From Apoderus coryli (taxonomy: Eukaryota > Arthropoda > Insecta > Coleoptera > Attelabidae): a stretch of 64,000 nt of DNA. The notes below the pieces were generated by a model, which had not been told where the DNA came from, ran no database searches, and saw only the letters and a program-made list of their open reading frames with translations. Location of the stretch: positions 20,542,293 through 20,606,292 of the forward strand of contig OU452203.1 of assembly GCA_911728435.2 (NCBI GenBank), written 5' to 3'. This document shows positions 35,197-46,606 of the stretch, in pieces. The position numbers were made by a program, and so were the translations under genes. The number at the start of each line of letters is the position of its first letter. The first letter of the stretch is position 1.

Positions 35197-36821
35197 ATTC
35201 TTGATCCGCAGGAGCTTGTCAATAAATTTGCGGAATTTTTTAACACATCATATGTTGCATCTCAGGCATTTGATATTGATCAGGGATTGTTTGATGTTGT
35301 GAATGTGACTCATTTACCGGATCGTGTGATTACTGAGACGGAGGAGCTTTGAGAAGGTTAAAAGCTAAATTTACATCGGGTCCTGATGGTATACCATCTT
35401 TTATAATTAGGGATTGTGCCACTGTGTTTGGTAAACCATTGTGTACAATATTCAATGTTTCTTTGCGATCGTGTAGTTTCCCCTCTGATTGGAAATCTTC
35501 TAGAGTAACGCCGGTTCATAAGAAGGGAGATAAACAGGATATTTCAAATTATAGACCAATTTCCATACAGTCGTGTTTTTCTAAAGTTTTTGAATTTGTG
35601 CTCCATGATATTATTATGAGCCATGTTAGGCATGGTTTTTTTCCCGGTCGTTCTACGTCAACTAATTTATTGGTTTTAACACAGTTTTTAACTGAGCGAC
35701 TTGATAACGGGAGTCAGGTAGATGTAATCTACACTGATTTTTCTAAAGCCTTTGATAGACTTGATCATGGTATTCTACTGCGTAAACTGTGTCGTTATGG
35801 ACTATCTTATAATTTACTGCTGCTTTTGAAGTCGTATCTCAAGGATAGATTTCAGTATGTGGAAAGTCGAGGATTTCGTTCCGCAAATTTTAAAGTGTCA
35901 TCTGGTGTTCCCCAGGGCTCTGTCCTTGGACCATTGTTGTTCCTGTGTTTTATCGATGATATTTCTAGTGGCTTGACAAATAGTTCGTTATTATATGCTG
36001 ATGACTTCAAATTATATTCTGTCATTAATAGTACTGAAGATTGTTCTCATCTTCGGGACGATTTAAATGTTGTATATGAGTGGTGTGTCCGTAATAATCT
36101 TTATCTGAATATTGATAAATGTTTTAGTGTTTCCTATACACGGAAAATAAACCCTGTCAAATTTTCATATTGTATAAATAATAGTCCATTAACAACTTGT
36201 GATGAGTTTAAAGATTTAGGTGTTTGGTTTGATGGTAAACTGAGCTTTACTAATCATTACAATAATATAGTTTCAGCATCCTATAGATCTCTGGGTTTTA
36301 TTGTGCGCAATTCGAAAGAGTTTGTGACACCTCAAACTCTCATTGTTCTTTTCAACGCATTTGTCAGATCTAAACTGGAATATGCAGCTGTAGTATGGAA
36401 TCCTATGTATGCCATACATATAAATAATATTGAACGCATCCAGCGTCGTTTTGCCAAGTTGCTGTGGTTTCGGGTTGATGGGGTTTATCCATCCATTGGG
36501 TTTCCTCATGATATTCTGTTAAACCGTTTTAATCTAGTATCATTAAATACTCGGAGAGAATATTCCGCTCTAGTATTGCTCTTTAAGATTATTAATGGAC
36601 TTCTTGACTGTCCAGAGTTTTTAAGCCAGATTCCTTTTTGTGTCCCAAATCTACGTACACGTAATAACGGAATTGTATTTTACTTTCCGGCCCCGCGTAC
36701 TAATTTGTTGTTGCGTTCCCCTTTGTATTTTATGTGCCATATTTGTAACTCTGTGTCCGAGCAAATTGACATTTTTAATTCAACTTTGTCTTGTATAAAA
36801 AATATATTTCTTAGAATATAA
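35197..36821 (+). pseudogene. LINE B reverse transcriptase (ORF2 C-terminal two thirds)
   Basis: DPQELVNKFAEFFNTSYVAS to TETEEL ends at a stop after a single frameshift (about 35,345-35,351). The 490-codon frame that follows starts LRRLKAKFTSGPDGIPSFII. Counting from there: motif A, IYTDFSKAFD, at residues 127-136; motif B, SGVPQGSVLGP, at 185-195; YADD at 216-219; thumb-like region (CDEFKDLGVWFDGKLSFTNH) near 275. It ends ...SCIKNIFLRI. About 10 residues seem to be missing before HGFFPGRST (residue 94). The RT palm is intact, but there is no endonuclease domain and no ATG. This is the best-preserved RT of the window. Confidence 0.88.
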
Positions 36822-36929
36822 ATTTAGTGTTAGATATTAAGAATTTACTGTAATTTTTCCTGCCCTTTAATTGGATTATTTATCTGTCTGGGCAGTGTAC
36901 CTTAAGAGGGGCGTTTGAATACAATCGTT

Positions 36930-37435
36930 TGCAGACCTATTTTTGCGCATGGTAGACTCCACTAATACGTATCTGGTAACAAAAATTTTGATAGGGAGTT
37001 AAAGAGTAAAGATGGGATTAGGTATTGAAGTATTTTGAAGTTGAAATATTGGATAGTTAGTTCAAAAACAGAGTTAGAAAATCATCATATTTCGCTTTGC
37101 AGGCATAATTTTGCGCATGGTAGTCGCCACTAAGACGTATCTGCTAGCAAAAATTTTCATAGGGTTTTAAAGACAAAAGATGGGATTAGGTAATGAAGTA
37201 TTTTCAAGCGGAAAGATTAAATAGTTAACTCATAAATTGAGTTCAAACATGGGTAACTTTTTCAAATTTACAGATATATTTTTGTGGATGGAAATCTCCA
37301 CTAATACGTATCTGGTAGCAAAAATTTTAATAGGGTTTTAAAGACTAAGGTTTGGATTAGGTAATAAGGTATTTTGAGGCTACAACAATAAATAGTTACT
37401 TAATAAATTGAGTTCAAAGTCAGCAACGTTTTGCT
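36930..37435 (+). repeat. three direct repeats, 168-171 bp period
   Basis: acgtatctg recurs at 36,967, 37,135 and 37,306, each within the context gccac/tccactaa-acgtatctggta-caaaaattttnatagg and followed by gattaggtaat(g/a)a(a/g)gtattttnag. Unit identity is moderate. It lies at the left end of the TTAA-flanked insertion and is probably its subterminal repeat. Confidence 0.8.
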
Positions 37436-37439
37436 CATT

Positions 37440-38150
37440 TTGTGCTATGATTTTAATATTTAATGATGATAATATTACTTTATTACCTAATTTATATATT
37501 TAACAATCACTTGTAATTAAAATTGTACGTGAAAACTTTCTGTATTAGACAATATCCATATATAAAAAAAAAACCTTAAATTTCCCTTCAAATATCCGCC
37601 ATTTTCTTATAATTTTTTTTATACATTTTACCAAGGAACAGTTTTAGCGTAGTTGGGACAGCATTGAAGAGATGGCGCTGTTTTTACACAGTGACACAAA
37701 AATCTAATGGTTTTGTCGTACTTATATTATTAATATATAGTTGTATGTGGCGTGTGTACTAGGAGTAGGGATTATTAACTTTAGCCCTGTACAGTAATAT
37801 CAAAGAATAAACATCTATGGTAATATTAGGTATGTAGGTATACCTACTGTTAGAGGATAAATATAATAAGGAATAAAGTAGGTACGAGTAGTTTGTTACG
37901 TTAGTTTATTGGAAATAATACAATTATAATAATTATTAAAATTCTGTTTCGTTACGCAGGTCATATATTTTTGATTTTATTATAACTAGTCGGGAAAGTT
38001 TTGGGGTGACACAACTGATTTTTTATGATCTATAGAGAGATTACAAGAACTCCCGACTGGTAGTTATTATAAAATTATAAAATACCCTTGGTGGGGGTTT
38101 AAATAGCGTTTAAAATTTCACCAATTAGGTAGTTGGAACGTATATACAGG
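37440..38150. other. interior of TTAA insertion, no gene
   Basis: AT-rich, with no frame. gacacaactgattttttatg and adjacent sequences are not recognised. Confidence 0.35.
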
Positions 38151-38151
38151 G

Positions 38152-40150
38152 TTATTCACGCCATACTACACGGAATACTGTGGCTAAACTATTTAATTTC
38201 CTTAAAGTTTTATTCATGGGATCGATAAAAATGATTTAGGGCTACATTTTAAAAATATTTTGAGTCTATACAGGGTGTCCCAAATATAAGAACTTAACCA
38301 TAGTTGTGTTTTTTAAATGGAATGCCCTGTATATGAATACATTTTTAGATTCCCCGTTCAAAATAAACCTAACTTTCATTAAAGCACATCTTACCTAAAC
38401 CTGACAGTTTTTTAAATATTTAAATTTTAATAAAAATATAAACATAATTTGACTGAAAAAATTCACACCTATTTGTTTATTCTTTTTAAGCCAGTCTAGG
38501 CATCATCACTTGTTACGCCAAATATAAAAAAATCCCCAATACTAAATACAGGATGTCCAATAATATAACTTATATGAATGTAAAGTTTAATTCTAAATAA
38601 CTTGTTTATTTCAAATGGAACACCTGGTATATGAGGTAAAAATTAGATGCACAGAGTAATTCTCTGTCAAATATTATAATACTTTCCTATGTTACTCTTG
38701 ACGTTTTCGTGGAAAATGCACATATTCATAATATTATGCGAATTTTTAATTGAACCTGTTAATTTCATGTAGACCATCCTGTATTTGATGATGATGAAAT
38801 TAATTATCTATTCCTATAGATATGTCTATTTTTTTAAATGTATGGAAAAAGCACATATTTGTAGTAATAGGAAGAATTTTTTAAAATTATATTTGTCATG
38901 TCGGCCATGAGAATTTGACAAACCATAATTTAAACAATAACATAATAAATAAATACATTTTTCACTTAAATTAAATAACAAGATATACCTACATAAAAAC
39001 TGATAAATTTTATAATAAATGTTCAAAATGATTGGACTCTAGGCACATATGAATCCTTTTCTTAAATCCTTCAACAACTTTAACCTGGTGTAACGCTTCT
39101 AAACGCTTCATTTATTTGGTTCTTCATCTCCTCTATTAAAAAATTTTTCATTAGCGATGATTTTGTTCCTGGCCCATGTACAAAATTCAACACGAGTTAA
39201 AATCAATATTGAAAAGTTCTTGATGCAGTTGCACTGTGTTTGGGTGGTATCTTTCGTTAAACTGCCTTAACAGTCTCTCGAAGACCGCTTTTTTGGGGTG
39301 ATTTTGCGCGAGGAGCCTTTGAGCGTAAACTCGCGATGCCAGTAAAGCGTTTTTGGACCATTCTCCCAGAATAAAAATCATGTCTATTCTTTCTCCTTTG
39401 GAATAGGTTCTCATTTTTGAATTGAATTAAATCAAATGTCACAGATAAAAAACTGTTTTCTGAAAAATTCTCAACTCTTAAGTAAGAATTTTCAACAGAC
39501 TATTTGACAGTAAATATCAAATTAAAAAAATGTATTCTATCTTCTCAAATTCTCATGGCTGACTTGATAAATATTATATTTTTGAAAATTCTTCCTCTTA
39601 TTGCCAATATGTGTGCCTCTTCCATGCAAAATTAAAGATAAGTATACATATCTATAAGAAAACTTTAATTTAACTTTAATTTTTGCATCATCAAATACAT
39701 GGTGGTCTACATTTTCCAAGTATTATAATATTTGACAGATAATTACTTTATGCATCTAATTTTGACCTCATATACTGGGTGTTCCATTTGAAATAAACAA
39801 GTTATTTAGAATTAAGCTTTACGTTCATTTAAATTATATTATTGGACACCCTGTAGTATTGCGGGTTTTTTATATTTGGCGTAACAAGTGATGAGTGGGT
39901 ATATTTATCAACCCAGACTGGCTTAAAAAGAACAAACAAATAGGTGTGAATTTGTTCATTCATATTATGTCTATATTTTTATAAAAATTTAAATATTTAA
40001 AAAACTGTCAGGTTTAGGTGAGATGTACTTTAATGAAAGTTAGGTTTATTTTGAACGGGGAATCTCAAAAATATATTCATATACAGGGCATTCCATTTAA
40101 AAAAACACAACTATGGTTCATTTCTTATATTTGGGACACCCTGTATAGAC
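38152..40150. mobile_element. foldback of DUF4817-type transposon arms
   Basis: The left arm starts at 38,275 with cagggtgtcccaaatataag. The right arm, read backwards from 40,143, starts with cagggtgtcccaaatataag. Both continue with the same landmarks (atagttgtgtttttt, ggaatgccctgtatatgaat, ccccgttcaaaataaaccta, cacacctatttgtt, aacttgtttatttcaaatgg) for about 500 bp. 38,152-38,274 reproduces, reversed, the right end of the 58.2-59.3 kb element. The centre (38,830-39,420) holds single-copy element sequence with a helix-turn-helix frame. Confidence 0.8.
39187..39414 (-). pseudogene. DUF4817-like helix-turn-helix ORF, rest of transposase missing
   Basis: MRTYSKGERIDMIFILGEWS, then KNALLASRVYAQRLLAQNHP, KKAVFERLLRQFNERYHP: the N-terminal DNA-binding module seen in DUF4817 transposases ('Y...E..DM..I.G.....A......Y..R...R..P....F..L...F.E'). 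It breaks off after about 60 residues into non-coding sequence, and no DDE domain follows. The same truncated module appears, more decayed, at 59,100-59,250, so the truncation predates the spread of this non-autonomous family. Confidence 0.7.
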
Positions 40151-40860
40151 TCACAATACCTAATACCCTACTTAATTTTTAAAATTTTTACTGTTAAAAT
40201 AATCACTGTACCAATCGTAAATCAAATAGATAGGTACTATGTTAAACCGCATATTAAACTAAAACTTAATTTTTCTCGAAAATGCAGCATTCTATCATAT
40301 TGAGATAAGAATACCTCATATTTCCTAAGAATGATGTCAGAATTCTCCAAAAGTTAGTGAAAAAGAAGTTTTTATTAAAAATGTCCGTTGATACCCGTTT
40401 AGACGCCTAAGTTCGCAATTTAATTCAGCAGGGTATGGCTAACGAATGCTTCTATTTAGGGAAATATCTTTGACACCTTTCACTCCAATGGCTAAAGGCG
40501 CTTTCGCGATACCTTTAAAAAACCTATGCTCAGCCGCCATCTTTTAAAAACTATAACTTCTTTCGGAAGCAATTTCGCATTAGAAGTTTGGCGTTGAATT
40601 GCCATGAAATCTGCTCTAGAATTTGTGGCTTTCGCTTGGTCCATTAGTTTCTGGACACATTGTATACTATTATGAAAGACACTCTTTGATGCATGAAATA
40701 AGCGTCTCATGGTTTTGAAACTGACAAACTAAAACAACAGGGCTAACCTAATACATTTTGAAAAACACTGCAAACATACAGGGCGGTCCAAAGAATAGAT
40801 AAGTATGTATTATGATAGTTCTGGTTTTTTAAATAGAACACCCTGTATTGGAGTATTTTA
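40151..40860. other. interior of TTAA insertion
   Basis: A minus-strand frame (40,710-40,492, MRRLFHASKSVFHNSIQCVQ...) is not recognised. cagggcggtccaaagaatag at 40,781 and aacaccctgta at 40,841 form the two ends of a roughly 70 bp TIR-like remnant. Confidence 0.35.
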
Positions 40861-41304
40861 ATAGTCCCTCAAAAATAACTGGGATTCGTTTTAAGGTGTC
40901 ATTTACCTATGTTTTACGGTTTTCACAAAGATCATCAATTTGTGAAAATATTTAAAAATCTTGACTATTTATCGCAAATAAAACCAGTTTTTTTACATTC
41001 ATCCTTTTTATGTATAATGGTATATAACTATAACTAGTCTAAGCGAAGATAAGCATCAAACGTATAAGAATAGTAGCACAAAAAAGAATGTGAAAATAAT
41101 TTACGCAAAATAGAAATATGCGATTTTGTCGCCACTATGTATTAGTTTTTGGCGACACCTATTGAGGAGAAGAATGTATTAAAATATTCTAGAAAATTAC
41201 TCTAAGTTAAGAAATGAATAACTTGGAATCACATGAGATTCACTAGCGCCACCATCGGACATTTTTGTAAGTAACCATTTCGGATTCCCCTCTTAAATAA
41301 ATAA

Positions 41305-42825
41305 ACAGTCCATTGTCTAGGGTCTCTACAATATTTAATGCCTTGTCGAATGATGTAATGTAATTCTACAGTCAATAACCATAGAATATTTGAGGCTTAT
41401 TCGCCAAGATTCCATTCTTCTAAGCTGCGAAGAAATCGGCACACGGTTCTATAGGATTTCATGGATCTCTATGTCTAAATTTTAAAGACCTTTTTATAAA
41501 TGCTTGAGTTATTGGCCATGCTGTATAGTTCAGAACAATATTTTTACACTGACCGTATAAAATATTGCAATTTTGTAATCTTTGTTTGTATGTAATATAT
41601 AGTGAAGAACGTGGAGAAGTGGAAAAGGGTATGGAATAAAGAATAAGAAATAAAACGAAGAGGTATCGCCGGTTTTGAAAAGTTATTTTTGGATATGTGT
41701 TTCGCTCTGATTTCGACGCTATCTGAACACAAGATCTGCTGGTCGTTCTCCTTTTAGTTTTTTATTGTTGTTATTGTATGTTTATATTTGTTTTGCTTTT
41801 CTTTTTATTTCAAACTGATCATTTAATATAGAGCATTCATGCTCATCTAAATGTTGTGATAATGTTGATAACTTAGCAATATACCACTAGATAATACTGA
41901 CTATTGGTACTTGCTGTATATATATTACAGTTATAGTAACATCTAACCGAGAATTAGATTTAAATTGTTGATCATATGAATTAGTTGTTATCGTTTCTGC
42001 AAAATGGAATACATTTGCTGAAATACTACTTTCAAAACTAAAATTGTAGTTGATTTAAAATTAATATCTATCCTTAACAGAACTAGGAAATTGTCTTTTA
42101 AAATAAATCTCCATGCGAACACCATTTCAACGTCAATAAATTTAAATTTATAGTAACAATAATAATAGTAGTAGTGTTGAAAATTTTGAGAACTGCACTT
42201 AAGAACGCCATCAACGTAGGTAGGTAGGTATAGGACATTAAAAGTACTTTCAACTCTTATATAGAGGTACCTACAAATAAATAAAAACAAACAAAAAAGT
42301 TGAACACCTGGTAAAGGTCGCAAAAAAAAACAATACGAGGATAAGACAGTAGGAAAACGCGTTTTTTTGTAAAAGAAAGTTTCGTTGATATTTTTGACGA
42401 TGTATTCAGTCCAATTGAATAAAATCGAGTGCTGAAATTAACTCAAGTTAACTATAACTATACAAAATTTTAACTGGTGGTAGAGAGATTAAAGATTTAA
42501 CAGAATCGCATTTCAAAAAATGTCCAACATTTTTATTAAAGCAGAAAATATTTTTTTTGTAAATCATTTTAAACTCCCTTTTTACGACGCCTATGACCGC
42601 CTGCCCAACTGAAGTTTAAATTAGACATTAGTTTGAAGATTATGATACACCGCCATGTTGCCACATGTATCGGGCATTTAAAGTAAACATTTTATTTACA
42701 AAATATAGATGATTATGTTTGGATCTACCTTTCGGATATGTCTAGCATTGAATGTTGCACTATTGTTTGTTTTCTTTAATTATAATTAATAATTATCAAC
42801 AAAAAGGTTCATTTTCATACTTTAA
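41305..42825. other. intronic non-coding stretch
   Basis: No gene seen. gtaggtaggtaggtata near 42,218 is a short GTAG run. Confidence 0.4.
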
Positions 42826-42828
42826 TGT

Positions 42829-42965
42829 CTTTGTTTGGTATAGGATGCTATCATTCAAGACTTATGAAACTATCCTTAATGGCCTTCCTGCAGCATGTCG
42901 TTTGGCATGCAGATAGCTGTTTCACAACCCGATCATTAGGGGAAACAATTGGCAACACCGCGAAA
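42829..42965 (+). repeat. dispersed satellite, degraded monomer
   Basis: TTTGGTATAGGATGCTATCA, GAAACTATCCTTAATGGC, GTCGTTTGGCATGCAGATAG, CGATCATTAGG. One unit in plus orientation. Confidence 0.7.
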
Positions 42966-43421
42966 ACTATCCCTACAGCTGTTCGGATGTTGGAAGCCAT
43001 CTTGAAAAATGCTTGTCATAGGCGTAGTTTTACCGGGGAAAAAAATAGGTTTGTCCCATTTTGTAAACTTCGAATAAAAATTCCGAAACAAATTTTTTAT
43101 AGGTTTTCATGCTTCTCTGACCACATGGTTCACATTTTTGTACTGAGTGATAGTTAACCCTGTACCTATAGACTATAACAAATAAATAAATAAATAATGT
43201 GCATTATCTTATGGTATATTATGACGGGAAAAGGCTCCTATAATGTCAATATTTTGTAATCATTTCACAAAAAAAAATATTTCGTTCATTCTGAAATATT
43301 TGCAAGATAATATTTTCTTTTACAAAATGTTGTTAAATCACTGCAAATTGATTAAAAAAAAATTAAAAAAACACCCTGAAGCGATTTTTGTAAATAGTAA
43401 AAATTTTCAAACTTAACTTAC
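42966..43421. other. intronic non-coding stretch
   Basis: Immediately downstream (minus strand) of the 43-nt exon. Nothing recognised. Confidence 0.4.
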
Positions 43422-43464
43422 CTTTTTGCTGGTAATATTATTGAGCTCTGTTGTTTTACTGCAT
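43422..43464 (-). CDS. 43-nt coding exon of the serine-rich N-terminus (probable Fhos long form)
   Basis: Acceptor aatttgcag and donor GTAAGTTAAG are close to consensus. The split AG/A codon with the preceding exon gives R, then CSKTTELNNITSKK, open throughout and ending exactly at a codon boundary (phase 0). This is the phase required to splice onto the Fhos exon at 6,370, and the 31 kb exon offers no phase-0 acceptor. It is too short for ordinary ORF detection and was found by splice-site reading. Confidence 0.72.
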
Positions 43465-43633
43465 CTGCAAATTAAATTTATATATTTGTTATTAACATTG
43501 TTTTCTAGAAATAAATCTATTCATCATTTAAGTCCTTGGATAATATTTGAATTACTACATTCTGAATCATGTGTATTTTTTGTCTATCCATAATTTTTTA
43601 GGATATAAAATTATTAAAAAAAAAATTTCAAAC

Positions 43634-46544
43634 CTTTTCCTCGCTGGATCGCCTTCATGGATTATAACCTGGTCTGCATCAATTTCCATACAACGCTCAT
43701 TCGACCCATAATCAAAGGTTCGACCCATAAGAGGACTCCACAATTGCGTAGACCCTCCCAGTACATCATCAATATTAGTATGTTTTGATATAAACAATTG
43801 TAGCATAGGTTTTTTATCACTTCGTGTAGATGGTACATTATCATACGGACTTAACGAGCGATCTTTAGGCATTTCTAGACCTTCAGGGCTTGCCCTATCT
43901 CCTAGAGGCAGATTATCATCATCTTCCTGTAACCGCCAATCAGAATTTTCATTTGAGGCTTGAATTTCTGGAATATTTTCGCTACTAACTTGCCACCAAG
44001 CTCGCTCTCCAGAATCGATATGGCGTAATTTGTACTTACTCACAAATTCAGAAGAATCTTTAACCTCAGAGTTACTTTTCTCACTTTCCATATACCACGT
44101 GGAGTTGCCAGAGTCATTTCTATGAATATTTTCTACAACAACCCCTTCTGGCGGTTGTGAATTTTCGTCCAACCACCAAGGAATTTCACCTGAATCTACA
44201 GCATGAATTTTCCGCAAAGTTGCCGTATTATCAGTTTCATCTTGATATACTGTTACTCCTTCTGGAATGTCAGCTTTAGTGGGTTCAAGCCACCAAGGAC
44301 TTTCACCTGATTGGATTGGTTTAATGATACGTTTGACCGGTAACGATTCTTTTGGAACATCTTCTATCAGTACAGGTGTTTTTTCTTTAACCAACTCTTT
44401 GTCAGGTTCAGCTTCAAGCCACCATGGTGGATCACTAGATGAATTATTTCTTGGTAATGTTATTTTATTATTTTCAAATCTTTTTTCTTCTAAATTGGAT
44501 GGTGCTGATTCCTTATCATATGTTTTAACACCTTCAGGTATCTCAGGATTATCTTCTAACCACCATGGTTTGTCACTTGAGGAAACATTCCTGATTAAAG
44601 TTTTTGGAAGTTCTTTTGCTTCATTTTCTTCAAAAAATTCTATTTTAATTATAGGCTCCGATTGAATTTTCTTTGGTTCTTCATTACGAATTGATTCAAC
44701 TCTGTGAATAACAATTTTCGCACATTCTGATAAACTTTTACTAGTAGTTGTAGTAGTATTCTCTGAACTGGGATCCAAAATCCATATTACTTTCTCGTGT
44801 TCTTGTTCTTCGGAAGATAACGACAGTTGTGCCATAGCATCAGTGTAAACCTCATCCGAACTTTGCTCAGTTGCTGTACTGCTATTAACTGGATGCAGTT
44901 TGTTAGTTTTAAATAAGTTCGTAACAGGAGCTAAGGCTCGCATTAAGAACGACTTGGCTTCTGCATCTGTTTTCGTTCTCGGGCTTTGTGGTGGCTTAGG
45001 AGCTTTATCCAATGAAAGGTCGTCAGCAGATGAAAGTACCATTGACGTTCTCGATGATGCTGTGCTTTTAAGTTTAGCTTTATCTTTTGCAACTTTCGAA
45101 TCGTCTTCGCTACTGCTTACAATTGCACTTGAAATGCTTACATCTGAGCTTGGTGATCTTCTACTGCGGTTCTTATCAATCCCAATCTTTTGTGGCAGCT
45201 TAGAACTGGAACAGTTTTTATGGTGATAAGACTGACAACTGGCCAAGTTCTCTGACACATCAGTAGCGTCAGGGTCTGCATTATCTGAATCAGCTGAACT
45301 AGCTGAATTGCTACTACGACGACCACTTAGCTTCTTTTTACTAACACTACCGTCTGTATTCATGTTTAATACTGATTTTCTAAAGTCTTTGTTTGGGGTG
45401 TTTAGTGAATGCAAAGTTTTATTGGAATCACTTTTAGGTATTGCTGGTGGTAATTGTTTCTTGTCTGTAACAGGTTTAGGTGGACTTAACTTTGAAGTTT
45501 TGTTATTTGGCTTCTTAATTTCTTTGCTTTTTTCTGACTTATTCGACATATTGCTAACGCTTTTACTTGAACTGGTGCGTGATAAGCTTTTCGGGCTATC
45601 ACAACTAGGAGTGTCTGAGATTTTTGGGCCAGAAAATGTCATATCTAAGAATGATGACCATGGTGTCGCTGATGCTGTAGATATTCTTGAAGCACCTGCA
45701 AATCTTGATGATTTGGTCGAATCATCCAATCTATCTGATTGTACTGATTTATCTACCATATTCTCTAGTCGAGTTTTAGGTCTAGTGGTAACTTTCTCAA
45801 TATATTTAGCAAATTCTATACGTCTACTCCGTAAGAAACTTGTACTTTGTTTCGTAAGGTTCGGAGAAGTACTACGTGTGATGAGTGTTACAGTTTCTAG
45901 GTCTTCATCGAGATGTTTTTTAACATCCGAATATGTAAGTTCTGGAGTTGTTTTAATAACATTTTTCTCAGGAGTTTTTGATTTACATCGATTAAAGCGG
46001 TCCTGCTCATTTTGAGCCTGTATTACATTGAGTATTTCTCTATTTTTCCTGCTAGTTTCATGTGTACGTACAGCAGAGGGTCTAGTATAAGCTGTATAGC
46101 TTTTTTCTACTGCATTTTTTGGTAAAAACCTACTGTTTATGTATGACTTTTGTGACCCACTCGAAGAAGCTGATAGATCTTCTTTCGATACAGTTCTACT
46201 TGTCCGAGAACTACCTAAATATTTCATTTTATCGTCTTTTATTGATGATATCGAAGATCTACCAGTATATTTTGGAAGATTTGTACTGGAGCTAGCTGGA
46301 GATAATGTAGATTCACGACTTGAACGAGTTGAGTTATATGGACGTGGATAAAGTCGATTTGGATTTGAGTAGTAACTTGAACTTGATGTTGAGCTTTTCT
46401 CCGATTTGTCATTAGTTATAGGACTATGTTCTCGTGATGTTGCTGTTGTTGTCCGTATAGGGGTGGTTGTACGATAGGATACCGGTGGATGATCTTTATC
46501 CAAAAGGGATTTTGAGCGTGTTGTTGAGTCAGATCGTAGCAAAC
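43634..46544 (-). CDS. large serine-rich exon with PWWLE repeats (probable Fhos long form)
   Basis: 2,911 nt, acceptor tttttag at 46,545 and donor AAAAG|gtttga at 43,633. Open for 969 codons. The N-terminal half is rich in Ser, Thr, Lys and Arg (for example STSSSSYYSNPNRLYPRPYN). The middle holds KKHLDEDLETVTLI and a conserved-looking WSSFLDMTFSGPKISDTPS. Residues about 699-912 of the combined protein carry six copies of a motif near D/S-S-G-E-x-P-W-W-L-E followed by IPEGV. The end has FISKHTNIDDVLGGSTQLWS. It is probably disordered. The first reading-frame codon of the exon is TTG (Leu), not a start, so the protein begins upstream. Assignment to Fhos rests on strand, order and phase. Confidence 0.85.
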
Positions 46545-46606
46545 CTAAAAATTTATAAAAACATTTAAATTAAATTTGTTATTATTGTTACATAATAAAT
46601 AAATAC

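Larger units (their letters stand above)
36906..41292. mobile_element. 4.39 kb insertion flanked by TTAA
   Basis: TTAA at 36,902-36,905 and 41,293-41,296 flank a segment whose ends both read GAGGGG inward (left gaggggcgtttg, right reversed gaggggaatccg). The surrounding LINE tail carries a single TTAA in the uninterrupted copy (32.9 kb), so TTAA is a target duplication, the habit of piggyBac-like elements and their MITEs. No piggyBac transposase was found inside. Contents: a three-unit tandem repeat, a foldback and AT-rich DNA. Confidence 0.75.
35197..41304 (+). mobile_element. LINE family B (Jockey-like), interrupted at its 3' tail
   Basis: ORF2 sequence from 35,197 to the stop near 36,819, then a 3' UTR to 36,905. 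Its tail (aTTAAataaataaa) is recovered only at 41,293-41,304, after a 4.39 kb insertion. Comparison with 32,857-33,301, where gtgtatcttaaataaataaa is continuous, shows that the two parts belong together. The 5' half of the element (ORF1, endonuclease) is absent. Confidence 0.85.

Noticed and set aside
40492..40710. 72-codon minus-strand frame in the TTAA insertion
   Set aside because: Unrecognised, no second copy to compare and no start context; left as part of the insertion.
42825..43157. 110-codon plus-strand frame
   Set aside because: Its first third is satellite sequence, which is non-coding at the other four places.
44267..46351. Long plus-strand frames opposite the serine-rich exon (for example 45,308-46,015)
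   Set aside because: These are antisense shadows: serine codons on the minus strand read as leucine-, aspartate- and valine-rich open frames on the plus strand.
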